DNA of 20,838 nt from Thermomucor indicae-seudaticae (taxonomy: Eukaryota > Mucoromycota > Mucoromycetes > Mucorales > Lichtheimiaceae): the NCBI GenBank assembly GCA_000787465.1, contig JSYX01000602.1, forward strand, positions 1 to 20,838, in the 5' to 3' direction. A model generated the notes under the pieces. The model did no database searches, was not told where the DNA came from, and was given only the letters and a program-made list of their open reading frames with translations. This document shows positions 11,201 to 20,838 of the stretch, in pieces. Position numbers and translations under genes: made by a program. Numbering within the stretch: the stretch's first letter is position 1; the number at the start of each line of letters is the position of its first letter.

Positions 11201-11979
11201 CTAGTCTTCTTCTTCCCCCACAGATTCCCATTCAGCATCAGACTCCAGCGTGCCAAAATCATCATCTGAGACGACGTTGTAACAGTTTCTTATATTGAGG
11301 TATCTCAGACGTCCAAGGTTTCTGAACGCATAATACACTCCCTCCTCCGTTATCTTTTGGCACTCTTCCAGTATCAACGATGCCAGATCAGGGCAGTTTT
11401 CTGGTAGCGCATAAAGTGCTGTATCATCGATATTGGTGAAGGACAAGTCCAGCTTCCGCAAATGTTTAAGATTGACAGTTATGGTCTGCACAACACGACT
11501 ATTCACTGCGATGTTACGGCTGATACACAAGCCTCGTAATCGCGTGAGCCTTGATATTGAAGTTATTAGTGATTCTGCATCTCTAAGCTCCAGTTATATA
11601 TAGTCAGCAGAAGGACAAACGGCAGTCCGAACTCTAGTGTGTAAACCTACAAAGCGCAATATTCCAATCCTAATTCTTCAATGTCTTTTGCCTTTTCCGT
11701 CAGTCGAACCATGTACGGACCGATGGACGTCTGCGGGTGCCAACGATATGGGACAAGGCACAAATCGATTATTCGTACAATCTCGGCATTGTGGGCAGAA
11801 ACATGATCAACGAAAGACTGGAATTGCGAAAGGGACACGAAACGAGGTTCATGATAAAGATAAGGAATGGTCAGTTGGTGCAACCGCTTGCAGGTTCTAT
11901 TTAAAGCTGCTAAGGATCGCTGTTCTTCCCGAAGATAGTGAAGCACAATGTGCAAGATCTCTGCAGGAAGTTTGTCCAT
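11201..11979 (-). CDS. F-box / leucine-rich repeat protein
   Basis: Two exons on the minus strand, 11979-11651 and 11582-11201, joined over a 68 nt intron (GTAGGT..CTTAG), giving 236 aa. Residues 1 to about 45 form an F-box, starting MDKLPAEILHIVLHYL and continuing through LAALNRTCKRLHQLTIPYLY. The C-terminal half has AMN1/FBXL-type repeats: LRKLDLSFTNIDDTALYAL, LASLILEECQKITEEGVYY and LRYLNIRNCYNVVSDDDF. It ends in an acidic tail (GEEED). F-box proteins bind SKP1 and bring substrates to SCF ubiquitin ligases; the repeats would hold the substrate, which cannot be predicted. It is short for the FBXL group, with only about four or five repeats. It is divergent from NPL4. Confidence 0.82.
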
Positions 11980-12210
11980 ACGCGAACTACCAAAATTGGG
12001 GTTCTGTGACAGAAAATAAAGACCCGGCGATCATGCGTGACAGCTGGGCCACGCGTTGCTTCCATTTTGTATAACGTAAGTCGTGCACAATTCGTATAAA
12101 CAAGCTCCAGGTTGTCATTTCCTATTGAATAATGTCCTGACTCGTAGCAATTTCTCTTCCCAATCTAAGGGAACAACACCTACATCAATAGCAACAGAAC
12201 TACTTCGATA
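11980..12210. promoter_or_regulatory. Shared divergent promoter, F-box gene and NPL4
   Basis: The 231 bp between the two start codons must carry both promoters. I looked for the proteasome control element GGTGGCAAA used by Rpn4-type regulators and did not find it, and there is no clear TATA box for either side. Shared control is possible but unproven. Confidence 0.4.
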
Positions 12211-14573
12211 ATGGTAAACGTTCTTTAACTGCAACGCAATCGCTCCGTCTGCTCATAAGCCAATAACAGCTCCTTCGTATTCGTTCGAAAGAAGGCATGC
12301 ACCGGATCCAAGTGGATCCTACCGATACCTTCTGGACCCTAGCGCAAAAAGTAATGTCGCGGGTGCCGTTTTGAGCAACTGTCGTCAGTAACATTCCGCG
12401 TTAGGTCTCTGAATTGCTGAAAATACAAGATTCTTCAACTATTGCTTTTGGCGATCAGCCTAATCCTCACTCAGCGACACCTTTGGCATTGTTGCGCGAA
12501 AAGACTATCGGTTCAACAAATCTAAAGTAAACTTCACGTTCAACGAGGCAAAGGCTAATAATTGCTCAAGTAATTTTGTGCCGGTAGACATGGTGATATC
12601 GTCTTCGTAACATATCCAGAAGTACACATCGGGCAGCATGAAAAATCCGGAGATCAGACAAGCAGAAGCGCACAGGGTGCCAGCAGATATCTTCCGATCG
12701 ATGAGATATCTTCAGTTAAACAGGATGCCGTAGATGACTTTCTGGATAAACAGAGAGGACTAATCCAGAGGTCGAGGGATCCGAAGTTGTAAGTAGTGTT
12801 TCCGGAAGCTAGTATTCTCGTGCTTATGCAATATTAGTTGTCGTCATGGTACGAATGCGATGTGCGACTATTGCATGCCATTAGAGGTAATCACGAACCA
12901 TAGTCACGGCTCGAGAATCAGCTGAAGTCCTTTTATAAGCCTTATGATCAAGGATATCTCGAGGAACACAAGATAAAACACATGTCTTTCCATGCGTATT
13001 TACGACAAATCGACGCTGCCAAGCAAACGAGTACACTGTCATCAACAGTCCTCAAGCAGTTACCGCCTCTTGAAGAACTGGACTTCAAAGTCAAAGTTCC
13101 GTGTTCTGGTGGCCACGCGCCGTGGCCGGAAGGGATATGCACCAAATGCCAACCAAGCGCCATCACGCTGCAGCGTCAGGTACGCTATTTTGCTATTATC
13201 AAGTTGTCAACAATATCTGAAGTACGTGGCCGTGTGTCCCTAGACGTACCGTATGGTCGATCATGTAGAGTTTTCGTCTGCTGCCCTGATCGACAATTTC
13301 TTGAACTATTGGCGTGGGACAGGTTGCCAACGGATCGGATATCTATATGGCCGCTATGAGCCGTATCTTGATGTGCCTTTAGGGATCAAAGCAGTGGTTG
13401 AAGCAATTTACGAACCGCCGCAGGAGGATCATGTGGACGGTCTTAAGCTAATACTACCATGGGAACAAGAGTCGATGGTTAATTCAACAGCCGAGGCTTG
13501 TGGTTTAACTATGGTTGGAATGGTCTTCACGGATTTGGTCGACGACGGCACTGGAAAAGGTACAGTTCTTCCCAAAAGACATGTGGATTCGTACTTTCTG
13601 TCTTCGCTCGAGTGTTGTTTCGCCGCGGAAATGCAACGTCGACGTCCGAGCCCTTGCAAACATTCAGCTACTGGAAAATATGGATCGAAATTCGTGACTT
13701 GCGTTATCTCTGGAGACACGGAGGGGAATATCGATGTCAAGGCGTACCAAGTGTCCGAAACAGCCACGGCATTGCAAGAAGCTGACATAATTGAGCCTAG
13801 TCGCAAACCATCCGTCATGCGGGTTAAAGAAAGCGTACCGCATCAACGGTATGTCCCGGAAGTATTCTTCAAGTATAAGAACGAATACGGCGTTATTGTA
13901 AAAGAACCAGCAAAGCCAACTTTCCCAGTGGACTATCTACTGGTTAATGTAAGCCTTTTTCCGTGCGTTTTTTCAGCGACGAAGAAAGAGTCATGACATA
14001 TTTATCACTTTGACAGGTGACAAATGGCTTTCCTCAAAATCCATCACCTCTGTTTCATGCGTCACCAGGATATACTGTCGAAAATCGGGCTGCTTTGGAA
14101 ACTCAAGACGTCGGGAGCCTTTCGCGATATTTAAACACTGCAGACAATCCCTCTGAACTAAAAAAGATTTTGTCCGACTTCCACGTCCTATGTTCTATTC
14201 GGTCAACCAACATTCTCAAACCACAAGAGTTTAACAAGCTTTGCAGAATTGCCACTGTACCAGAGGAGGACGTCAATCAACTACAACAATTGGATGGCTG
14301 GAAGACATTGATGATGGTTCTGAAAGAAGCAGGTATGTTGTCATATATAGCAACAACAGATACGGGTCTCATTTTTGCCATGGAAATCTTTCAATAGAAG
14401 GTAACGCCCGCTTGAATACACCAGCATCAACTATTTCACAGTCAGGAACAACATCCGGCACAATGACCCCCGCGACCTCGGAAGTGGCTGAAATTTCATG
14501 TCGGCACTGCACTTTTGCAAACCCTGCGGGCCGTGTTAACTGCGAGATGTGCGGACTACCGTTAACAGACTAA
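12211..14573 (+). CDS. NPL4: NPL4, Cdc48/p97 cofactor
   Basis: Nine exons: 12211-12213, 12270-12350, 12405-12526, 12588-12788, 12838-12886, 12940-13179, 13244-13948, 14017-14332 and 14398-14573, giving 630 aa (animal homologues are about 600). In order it has: a UBX-like beta-grasp (LLRIRSKEG .. NLKHGDIVFV, residues 2 to about 80); a Zn motif CRHGTNAMCDYC (C137, C145, C148) and a second one, PWPEGICTKCQPSAITL; then an MPN domain containing IGYLYGRYEPYLDVPLGIKA, GMVFTDLVDDGTGKGTV and YFLSSLECC. It ends in an NZF ubiquitin-binding finger, CRHCTFANPAGRVNCEMC (C607, C610, C621, C624). With UFD1 it recruits Cdc48 to ubiquitinated substrates in ER-associated degradation and chromatin extraction. 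The first coding exon is only the ATG; this start is chosen because homologues begin MLLR. Every phase fits. Confidence 0.95.
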
Positions 14574-15014
14574 AAAACTATTGGCATTCACACGGATTTT
14601 GTATATGATGCATCATTGAAACCTTGCTTGACTGTATGGTACTTAACAACTGCCAATAGAGTCCGTGTAACTGTTTTCTTCGAAATAAGATACAATCATA
14701 CATGGGCTTCTATCTCCCGGTGATTTAATATGCGGTCGAGAATGAGTCACATTACTATTCCTGCTACTGCTTGCTATTTCCGCGTAAAGAATATTGCAGT
14801 CCGGCAATCTGGCAGGCTCTGAAGCCAGTGGTGAGCAGTAGATATTGGAAAAATGCTCAACAAAGAAGAAATTATGACATAGTTTAGGACAAGCAAAGAA
14901 GATCTGTCCATACAGCCAGCGACCTGGTTATTTCTCCCATAAGAGTAAAAAGTTTATTTTCCTTCCTTTGACACTGACTTGGAATTGAACGAGTGGGTCG
15001 GGACAAACTTATGA
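14574..15014. other. Spacer between NPL4 and the MFS relic
   Basis: No recognised gene. The left part should include the NPL4 3' untranslated region. The right part could hold a more eroded upstream portion of the transporter relic, but I could not recognise any transmembrane segment in it. Confidence 0.4.
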
Positions 15015-15447
15015 GCCATCATGTCTGCCATCAACTCAGTGTTATTGGCTTCACGAGCGACAAGCTAATAGGCCGCATCGATGGCTACCTTTTTGGTAGG
15101 CTTCATGAGTCTAGCCGTTTGGACAAACACCAGATCAAAGGCTGGCGCGTGGGTATTTGCGGTCTTGTACGATTTCTTTGGCGGTGGATACCTCATCTTT
15201 CCAGCGTCTTTGTCCCAAGTAGCAGGTTACGTGCGCATTCCCGCAGCCCATAGTCTATTGTATTTTACTAAACTGTTTGGCTAACTGGTCTGGACGCCCA
15301 TAGCAACGGCATTTGATCAACAGGACATCGCCGCCCAACTATCAGTATGCCATGACCTGGGCCGGCTTATTAATGACTGTTGGCAGTCTACTTATCCTTG
15401 CCCTCCGCATCACGAGGGTCGGCCGGCATCCGCTCCCCAAGGAATAG
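15015..15447 (+). pseudogene. Relic of an MFS transporter (monocarboxylate-like), C-terminal half
   Basis: Fragments in three frames line up as the C-terminal half of a major facilitator of the monocarboxylate-transporter-like (SLC16-type) group. About 15041-15080 reads VIGFTSDKLIGRI, the GRxxxGxxSDKxGR loop motif. From 15081 another frame reads ATFLVGFMSLAVWTN, then AVLYDFFGGGYLIFPASLS, then SLLYFTKLFG and a TAA (15282-15284). The sequence continues as WTPIATAFDQQDIAA, and after another shift as YQYAMTWAGLLMTVG, then LALRITRVGRHPLPKE and a TAG at 15445-15447. At least two frameshifts and one stop break the gene, and the N-terminal half is missing. The natural C-terminal end appears preserved. 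Substrate is not predictable. Confidence 0.77.
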
Positions 15448-15683
15448 CTATTATCATTATCATAGATCATTAGAACCGTACTATCTATATCAACTTTAAT
15501 AATAACCCACTTTTTAGTATTGTCTTCGGGAAAAAAAGTGGTTGCGGAACTTGCTGATTGGAAACGGATTGCTGTGCATACTCGGTAAGGTTATAACCCT
15601 GCCATGCGCAACGCCAGGCGGAGAATAAAGCGACCGACCATCCTGCATCTCTTTCGCTTATTCTCCTTTGCGAAAGATAACAC
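15448..15683 (+). promoter_or_regulatory. Upstream region of the DNAJC8-like gene
   Basis: Short spacer between the transporter relic and the DNAJC8-like ATG. It presumably carries that gene's promoter. I see no strong TATA box; a CT-rich stretch (about 15638-15668) precedes the start codon. Confidence 0.3.
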
Positions 15684-16453
15684 ATGTCTGATCCCGATCT
15701 AGAACGCTACGTGTCACAATCCGAGAAACAACTCGAGATCGAACGAGTGCTGCAGTGCTTCAAACTGGATCCATTTGCGATCCTTGAGCTTCCGTATGCC
15801 AAACCGGATGCGAAAGCAGTCAAGATGCAGTACCGCAAAAAGAGTCTCATGATTCACCCTGATAAAATCAAGCATGAGCGAGCCGAGGAGGCATTTGCCA
15901 TGCTCAAAAAGGCGGAATCGGAACTGAGCGACGAAGCTCGTGTCAAGTTTCTCATGAGCGTCATTGAGGAAGCCAAAGTAGAGGCATTACGAGCAAACGG
16001 CTACAAAGTAAAAACTCAGGTGGTCATGACGACGACAATGACAGAAAACAGTAACAGCGAAGAAAGACCCAAAGTCGTGGCGGAATCAGCAACGGCAGTC
16101 AATGAGGATCAATACCCGTTCCTAAAGTCTGAACAGGGACAACAGGCTGTTCGTGCTAAAGTCAAGGAAATCTTGATTGAAATGGAGTTGCGGAGACGAA
16201 GGCAGCTCAAGAAGGAAATGGAAGCCGAAGGTAAGGAAGGACATGATATGTGCATCAACAGCAATTCCTGACACGCACTGCTCTGCAAGGCGCCGAGAAA
16301 CGCAAGGCAGAAGAGGAAGCAAAGATACGGAAAAGGAAACAAGAAGAGATGAAACAATGGGAGGCTACACGCGATCAGCGAGTCAATAGTTGGCGAGATT
16401 TCCAGAAAAAGGGTGGCAAAAAGATCAAGAAAGTTAAAAGATCAGGACTCTAA
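15684..16453 (+). CDS. DNAJC8-like J-domain protein (spliceosome-associated)
   Basis: Two exons, 15684-16230 and 16290-16453, with a 59 nt intron (GTAAGG..CAAG), giving 236 aa. The J domain follows the DNAJC8/SPF31 layout: DPFAILELPYAKPDAKAVK, then QYRKKSLMIHPDKIKHERA with the HPD triad at residues 58-60, then EEAFAMLKKAESELSD. The last third is a highly charged helix, and the C-terminus reads QWEATRDQRVNSWRDFQ, the conserved signature of this family, followed by a basic KKGGKKIKKVKR tail that could serve as a nuclear signal. Family members are nuclear Hsp70 co-chaperones found with spliceosome or SR-protein factors. Length agrees with the family (about 250 aa in animals). The exact acceptor of the intron (CTGCAAG) is set by reading frame and conservation. 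Confidence 0.87.
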
Positions 16454-16569
16454 TCTACTGATCTCTCCTTTTTATTATCTTTGTTTTCTGCGGAGCGGAT
16501 GTTCTATAGCATGAGACAACAATTCGAAACAATGAGAGGATGACGGGAAGATGTGCAGATAGTTTTATT

Positions 16570-18149
16570 TTAGACCTTGAGGTTCTGTAGCACGAATTAG
16601 AACCACGGTTACGATGACAAGTCTCAAATGTTAGCTCTTACCTGGATCACAGCGTTGGTGTACTGAGTGTTGGTAGCGCGACCACCCAAGTCAGCAGTGA
16701 GCGTCTTGCCCTCAGCAATGGTCTTAAACACAGCCTGCTCAATGTTGGCAGCTTCGTCGTACAGACGCATGTGTCTCAACATCATGATACCAGACAAAAG
16801 CAAAGCGGTAGGGTTGGCCTTGTCTTGACCCTAATCTCTCTCCTTATCAGATAGACCCAATCTATGGCACCCATATAAAGTCACACTTACAGCAATGTCA
16901 GGAGCAGTACCGTGGACAGCTTCAAAGATCGAAGCGTCACGACCAATGTTACCGGATGGGGTTAAACCAAGACCACCGATAAGACCAGCGCACATGTCGG
17001 ACAAGATGTCACCATACAAGTTAGGCATGACCATGACAGTGTCGGCGTATAATGAAGGGTCAGACACGATCTGAAAGAATGTAGACGCTTAGTAAACGAC
17101 TAGATTTTCTATATCCTTTTTACTCACGTGAAGGCAAGCACGATCCAAAAGAACTTCGTCAAACTTGATGTTGGGGAACTCCTTGGAGACCTGTCGGCAG
17201 ACATCCAAGAAAAGACCGTCGGCAAGTTTCCTATACATGAAGTCAATTCGCATGGAGTCTTTGACCCAAAAAAGAATCAGACACATACATGATGTTTGCC
17301 TTGTGAACAGCCGTGACGCGGTCACGACCAACGGATTCGGCATAGCTGAAAGCATAACGAGCAACGCGTTCGGATGCTTCTTTGGTGATGAGCTTGATAG
17401 ACTGCACGACGCCATTGACGACCTAAGTAAAGCCCGCAATCAATGAGTCCAACTTGTATATACACACACTCTCCCTGTTTATTTCGCGTGTGTATCACTT
17501 ACTTCATGTTCAATGCCAGAGTACTCGCCCTCTGTGTTTTCACGGATAAGGACAGTGTTTACATTTTCGTAGGGGGTCTTGAAGCCAGCAACAGAGCGGC
17601 AAGGACGAACGTTAGCGTAGAGGTTGAAGGTACGACGAAGAGTCAGGTTGAGAGAGACGTGACCCTTGCCGATAGGCGTAGCAAGGGGACCCTTGAGTGC
17701 CACCGTGTTGCGGCGGACGCTCTCAATAGCCTCGTCAGGAATGGCAGTCTTGCCATCCTTGATGATTGGGGTGACATCGACTTCCTCCCAGTCAATGGGT
17801 GCCTTTGCTGCCGCAAAGATGTTCTTGACCGATTGAGAGATTTCAGGACCAATACCGTCACCGGGAATAAGTGTCACGGTGTAGTTGCCCTAAAGAAATA
17901 GCTGCTGCTTCAGTTTACTGTTGCCGTACGGCCTTTAATACTAGGTAGGATACTTTACGTTGGCCTTCTTTTGACCGTTAAAGGCTTGGGTGATGCTGGG
18001 AGTGGCAGTGGTAATAGCACGCACCGAGTTGGCCTAGTAGAAAGCGTGTCAAGGTTCAAGAACACCTGGCTCCCTTTTTAGATGGTTACCTTGGCGGAGG
18101 AGAAGGCAGAAGCCTTGAGAGCGGTGGCTGTTGAACGAGACAAGAACAT
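16570..18149 (-). CDS. IDH2: NAD-dependent isocitrate dehydrogenase subunit (IDH2/IDH3A type)
   Basis: Eight minus-strand exons: 18149-18090, 18033-17959, 17889-17503, 17422-17289, 17230-17128, 17070-16891, 16830-16642 and 16584-16570, giving 380 aa. The N-terminus [20 protein letters not shown] is basic, hydroxylated and free of acids, as in mitochondrial presequences. Core motifs are [41 protein letters not shown], the [21 protein letters not shown] signature, and [20 protein letters not shown]. The enzyme oxidises isocitrate to 2-oxoglutarate with NAD in the TCA cycle as a hetero-oligomer. The NVRPCRS and GEYSGIEHE regions fit the catalytic (yeast Idh2, animal IDH3A) rather than the regulatory subunit. 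The final exon adds only NLKV and the stop. An AATAAA follows the stop on the coding strand. Confidence 0.94.
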
Positions 18150-18306
18150 GGTTAAACGACAAGGGTGTGTTAAACGAAAACAGGGAAAGAAGGGTGTAAA
18201 GCAAGGCGGGTAAACTTGGAAATTTTTGTTTTTATTTTTTCAGAACTTGCTTAAAGGTTTAAGCGAACCGAACGGACCCGTTGCGGAGCCGAAAGTTTTT
18301 TGCTAT
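18150..18306 (-). promoter_or_regulatory. Short LYS9-IDH2 intergenic region
   Basis: Only 157 bp separate the LYS9 stop from the IDH2 ATG on the same strand. This must hold the LYS9 3' end and the IDH2 promoter, unless they extend into the neighbouring coding sequence. It has an A/T-rich run near 18221-18242 and no clear TATA box. Confidence 0.35.
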
Positions 18307-20040
18307 TTACAAGATCTTTTCGACCATGGTAATGCCTTCTTTTTCGAGCAGTTCAATGATAGGATCGTTGATTTCAGGAGACATGGGAGCAATCACGCCC
18401 TTCTGAGTCAGTTTGCCGTCCAGGATAAGCTGAGTGGCAATACCACAGGGCACACCGACCGTCTTGGCCATGGCAGAAAAGCCGCCTGGCACACCAAAGT
18501 CAATCAGAGTGGATGTTCTCGTCTGACGCGTTCCGTCCTTGAGCTCAATCTCGAAGCGGTGCTGCAAAAAGACCATGTCACGCTCTCCTTCGTTGTACTG
18601 CATCTTTTCTTCCAGTGTGGCACAGAAAGTGTCGAGCAGGTTGCCGCGGCGGTGGACCTTGGCCTCGGGTGAGAAGAAACCGAGCCAGCGCATACCGTCC
18701 ATGATCTGAGCTAAGCGGGGATGGTTGGCCAAGTTGGCCTTTTCAATGATAGCTGCCTTGAGCGCCTCCTCCGAAGCGTCGGAAGGAAGACCCACGGCTT
18801 TAGCAACCACCTCACTCCAAGAGATCTCGGGAGCGTCAGCAGCAAGATGAGGTTGCTCTTCGTCGTTCAAAAAGCCGAGGCTCACAAGGGCCTTGACAAA
18901 CTGAGGGAAGCCGTCGTAACGGATCGTGCCACGGATAATCGTCTGGGCTTCCGGAATGTTGTACCGCTTGTCGTAAGGCGTCGAGTCACGGTTGCCATAG
19001 CCAACAAATGCGAAACCAGGGTATCCAGTATTCAAGACGCGTGCAGAGTCCATAAGATCAGTACCCGATATTTCAACAACCTTTTCCAACCATGACTCGT
19101 AAGGTTTCTCTCTCTTTTTTCTCCTCCGTCATCTCCTTTGTCACATACCTTGCCGTTTTCGAGGTATTTGGCCGTGTTCTTGAGAGCCAGCAAGACACCG
19201 CGTGCAGACCAGGAGAACTTGTAACCGAAGGGGTTATCGGAATTCTCGGGTGCAGGCAAACCGCCGCAGAAGGAAATGAATTCCAAAATCTTTTAATTGG
19301 ACGGTTAGCATGCGCTCCTTCCAAGAGCCTTTTTCTTTTCTTCCTTACCTTGCCGCCTTCACGGTGAACTTCATCAATCGTGCGAACGGCGTACAAGTGG
19401 TCAATGCCAGGATCCAGACCGATTTCGTTCATGACAGTAATGCCAGCTTCCTTTGCACTTTATTCCTAAATTAGTTCGCTTTTTGCTGTCCGCATCCCTT
19501 TAGTGCTCCACATCAGTCTTACGCTTCATCATATTCCATCATGGCAGGGGACACATAGGAGGTCGTGACAACGTTTTTCTTGTGCTTAACGGCAGCCTTG
19601 ATGACTTTGGCGTGGTAAATGTAAGGGATCAAGCTATTGACCACATTGTAAGCTCTCAATCCTTTTCTGTCAGTCGTGTATTTAACGTATATACCTGATG
19701 GTAATGTCGTGTTGAGCAACCAAATCTTCAATGGCTTTTTCGTCATTGATGTCACAGGCAACAGCCACGGATGGAGGATACTTTGCAGCCAAAGCCTGTG
19801 CATTGGCCAGAGTACGACTGGCTGCAGGTTTCATTCATTCAGTTGATGATCGGGCTTCTTTTCATTGATTTATTCATACCGATAGTGAGCTTGTTTTCGG
19901 GTCTGCGAAGAACGTATTCAACAAAAGGGGCGGCAACGAAGCCGGATCCGAGCAACAGGATCTTCCTGGAAAAGCCATATGTCCATTTCTTAATCATTCA
20001 AAATTTACATTATCAGCTTCTTCGCTTACTTTTCTGCCAT
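18307..20040 (-). CDS. LYS9: Saccharopine dehydrogenase (NADP+, L-glutamate-forming)
   Basis: Seven minus-strand exons: 20040-20030, 19965-19880, 19821-19695, 19654-19523, 19457-19349, 19289-19149 and 19080-18307, giving 459 aa (yeast Lys9 is about 446). The nucleotide-binding loop is KILLLGSGFVAAPFVEYV (GSGFVA, residues 10-15). Other family segments are AKYPPSVAVACDIND, VVNSLIPYIYHAKVIKAA, TTSYVSPAMMEYDE, NEIGLDPGIDHLYA, ISFCGGLPAPENSDNPFGYK, FSWSARGVLLAL, and in the last exon GYPGFAFVGYGNRDSTPYD and IRGTIRYDGFPQFVKAL. It condenses aminoadipate semialdehyde with glutamate to saccharopine, the penultimate step of the fungal alpha-aminoadipate lysine pathway. The first coding exon is 11 nt. 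The start of exon 7 is the least sure boundary: an alternative acceptor at about 19096 would add five residues (SWLEK). Confidence 0.94.
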
Positions 20041-20838
20041 GTTTTGTTTCTTTGAAAAGAGGAAAAAGGGAAAAAAAGTAAACAGCCGAGGACGCGCTTC
20101 GCTTACTTGACAGATCGGAGATTGCATTGCCTTTTTTGGATAACATCAAAGATCTTGCAAGTTTACTGGACCTTTAAGCCTTCGGCGTGAGAAACTCGGT
20201 TTCAGGTACGCGGAATTTTTTTTAAGCTCAAAGCAACAAGCGTTTGCATAGTAAATCCATAATCCTGCAAACATATTACCTTGCAAGAAAGTATTATCTG
20301 ATTTATTTCTGCATAGCATCACTGAGTACGCGACATCAGACTTTCTATGGAAGCCTTTAAAACAAACTTCCGGTGTCACTGTCAGGGTCTGCGCATAATT
20401 TGGATACAGTATCCTTTTCAGAGGACGGACGGATACTGTACGTTAAAGAAATATCCGCGTCATCGAAATTCCTTTTTGCGCCAAGCCAAAACCAAGTTTG
20501 CTCTGTAAGAGGATGCAAATTTGCACTACTCAGGAAAGAAATTCACGCAAACAAAATATCTTGCATGCTTACATTTTCGGATAGCGGTATAAACTCGGTT
20601 TTGTTTGACGCAGAAAAGGAATTCGAGTGGATATTTCTTAATGTTAGTAAAATATGCAAAAGAACCATCTGTAAGCTTACCAAAAATGTAACGATCTGAA
20701 TCCCTGAAGGGAACCCATTTTCGGAATGGTGATATTTGGACATTCTTTAATGCAAACTTGCTCGCTGAAACTCGCTTGGCCTGCCTTCACCGTTCCAAAC
20801 GGATTCAGCGATTTGATACAGATTCTTCGCAGCGTTGA
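20041..20838. other. LYS9 upstream region and unrecognised right end
   Basis: The first 40 bases read as a pyrimidine tract on the LYS9 strand (the complement of gaaaagaggaaaaagggaaaaaaag), fitting a fungal promoter. Beyond that I recognise no gene. A plus-strand frame at 20373-20699 and a minus-strand frame at 20786-20526 (no ATG) are open but match no family I know. A short inverted repeat with TA ends lies at 20405-20440. No GCN4-type TGACTCA site was found within about 350 bp of the LYS9 start. Confidence 0.4.

Noticed and set aside
11637..12074. Plus-strand frame of 145 codons opposite the F-box gene
   Set aside because: It is the antisense shadow of F-box exon 1 plus the divergent promoter; the minus strand has clear F-box homology.
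17443..17901. Plus-strand frame of 152 codons opposite IDH2
   Set aside because: Antisense to IDH2 exon 3; codon bias of the real gene keeps the opposite strand open.
18226..18672. Plus-strand frame of 148 codons opposite LYS9
   Set aside because: It is antisense to strongly conserved LYS9 coding sequence and has no motif of its own.
20373..20699. Plus-strand frame of 108 codons at the right end
   Set aside because: No recognisable domain; it overlaps an equally open minus-strand frame and a short inverted repeat, so coding status cannot be supported.

Overview
The window reads as nuclear DNA of a filamentous fungus, most likely an early-diverging (Mucoromycota-like) one. Almost every gene is split by 50-70 nt introns. 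The set includes the alpha-aminoadipate lysine enzyme saccharopine dehydrogenase, NAD-isocitrate dehydrogenase, NPL4, a DNAJC8-type splicing J-protein and a C2H2 factor. Tc1/mariner debris lies between genes. No species can be named from the sequence alone.

Layout: 1-5.3 kb is gene-poor and holds one decayed Tc1/mariner transposase (about 1.40-2.25 kb). A four-finger C2H2 regulator (3 exons) spans 5533-6502. At 7211-7917 is a dead RING-finger gene with in-frame stops and lost zinc ligands, split by a 175 bp mariner-type MITE at a TA site. From 8515 to 14573 are three intact genes: a 12-exon tandem AAA ATPase of the CDC48/AFG2 class (+), an F-box/LRR protein (-), and a 9-exon NPL4 (+). The last two are divergent, with 231 bp between their start codons. 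A relic of the C-terminal half of an MFS transporter sits at 15.0-15.45 kb. The right end has a DNAJC8-like gene (+), convergent with an IDH2-type NAD-isocitrate dehydrogenase subunit (-, 8 exons). Upstream of IDH2 on the same strand is LYS9 (-, 7 exons). The last 0.8 kb shows no recognisable gene.

Functionally, NPL4 is a Cdc48 cofactor. It sits beside a CDC48-family ATPase, an F-box protein and a dead RING gene, so 7.2-14.6 kb is rich in ubiquitin/AAA functions; this may be chance. IDH2 makes 2-oxoglutarate in mitochondria, and LYS9 uses glutamate for lysine synthesis, so these neighbours are metabolically close.

I see no convincing new multi-gene system. The observations most worth checking are the frame-preserving MITE inside the RING gene, an NPL4 intron directly after the start ATG, the unusual first AAA domain, a GC-AG intron, and several small repeat or hairpin structures. 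Exon boundaries were worked out by hand from splice consensus, reading phase and family conservation; none was verified by transcript data or a database search.
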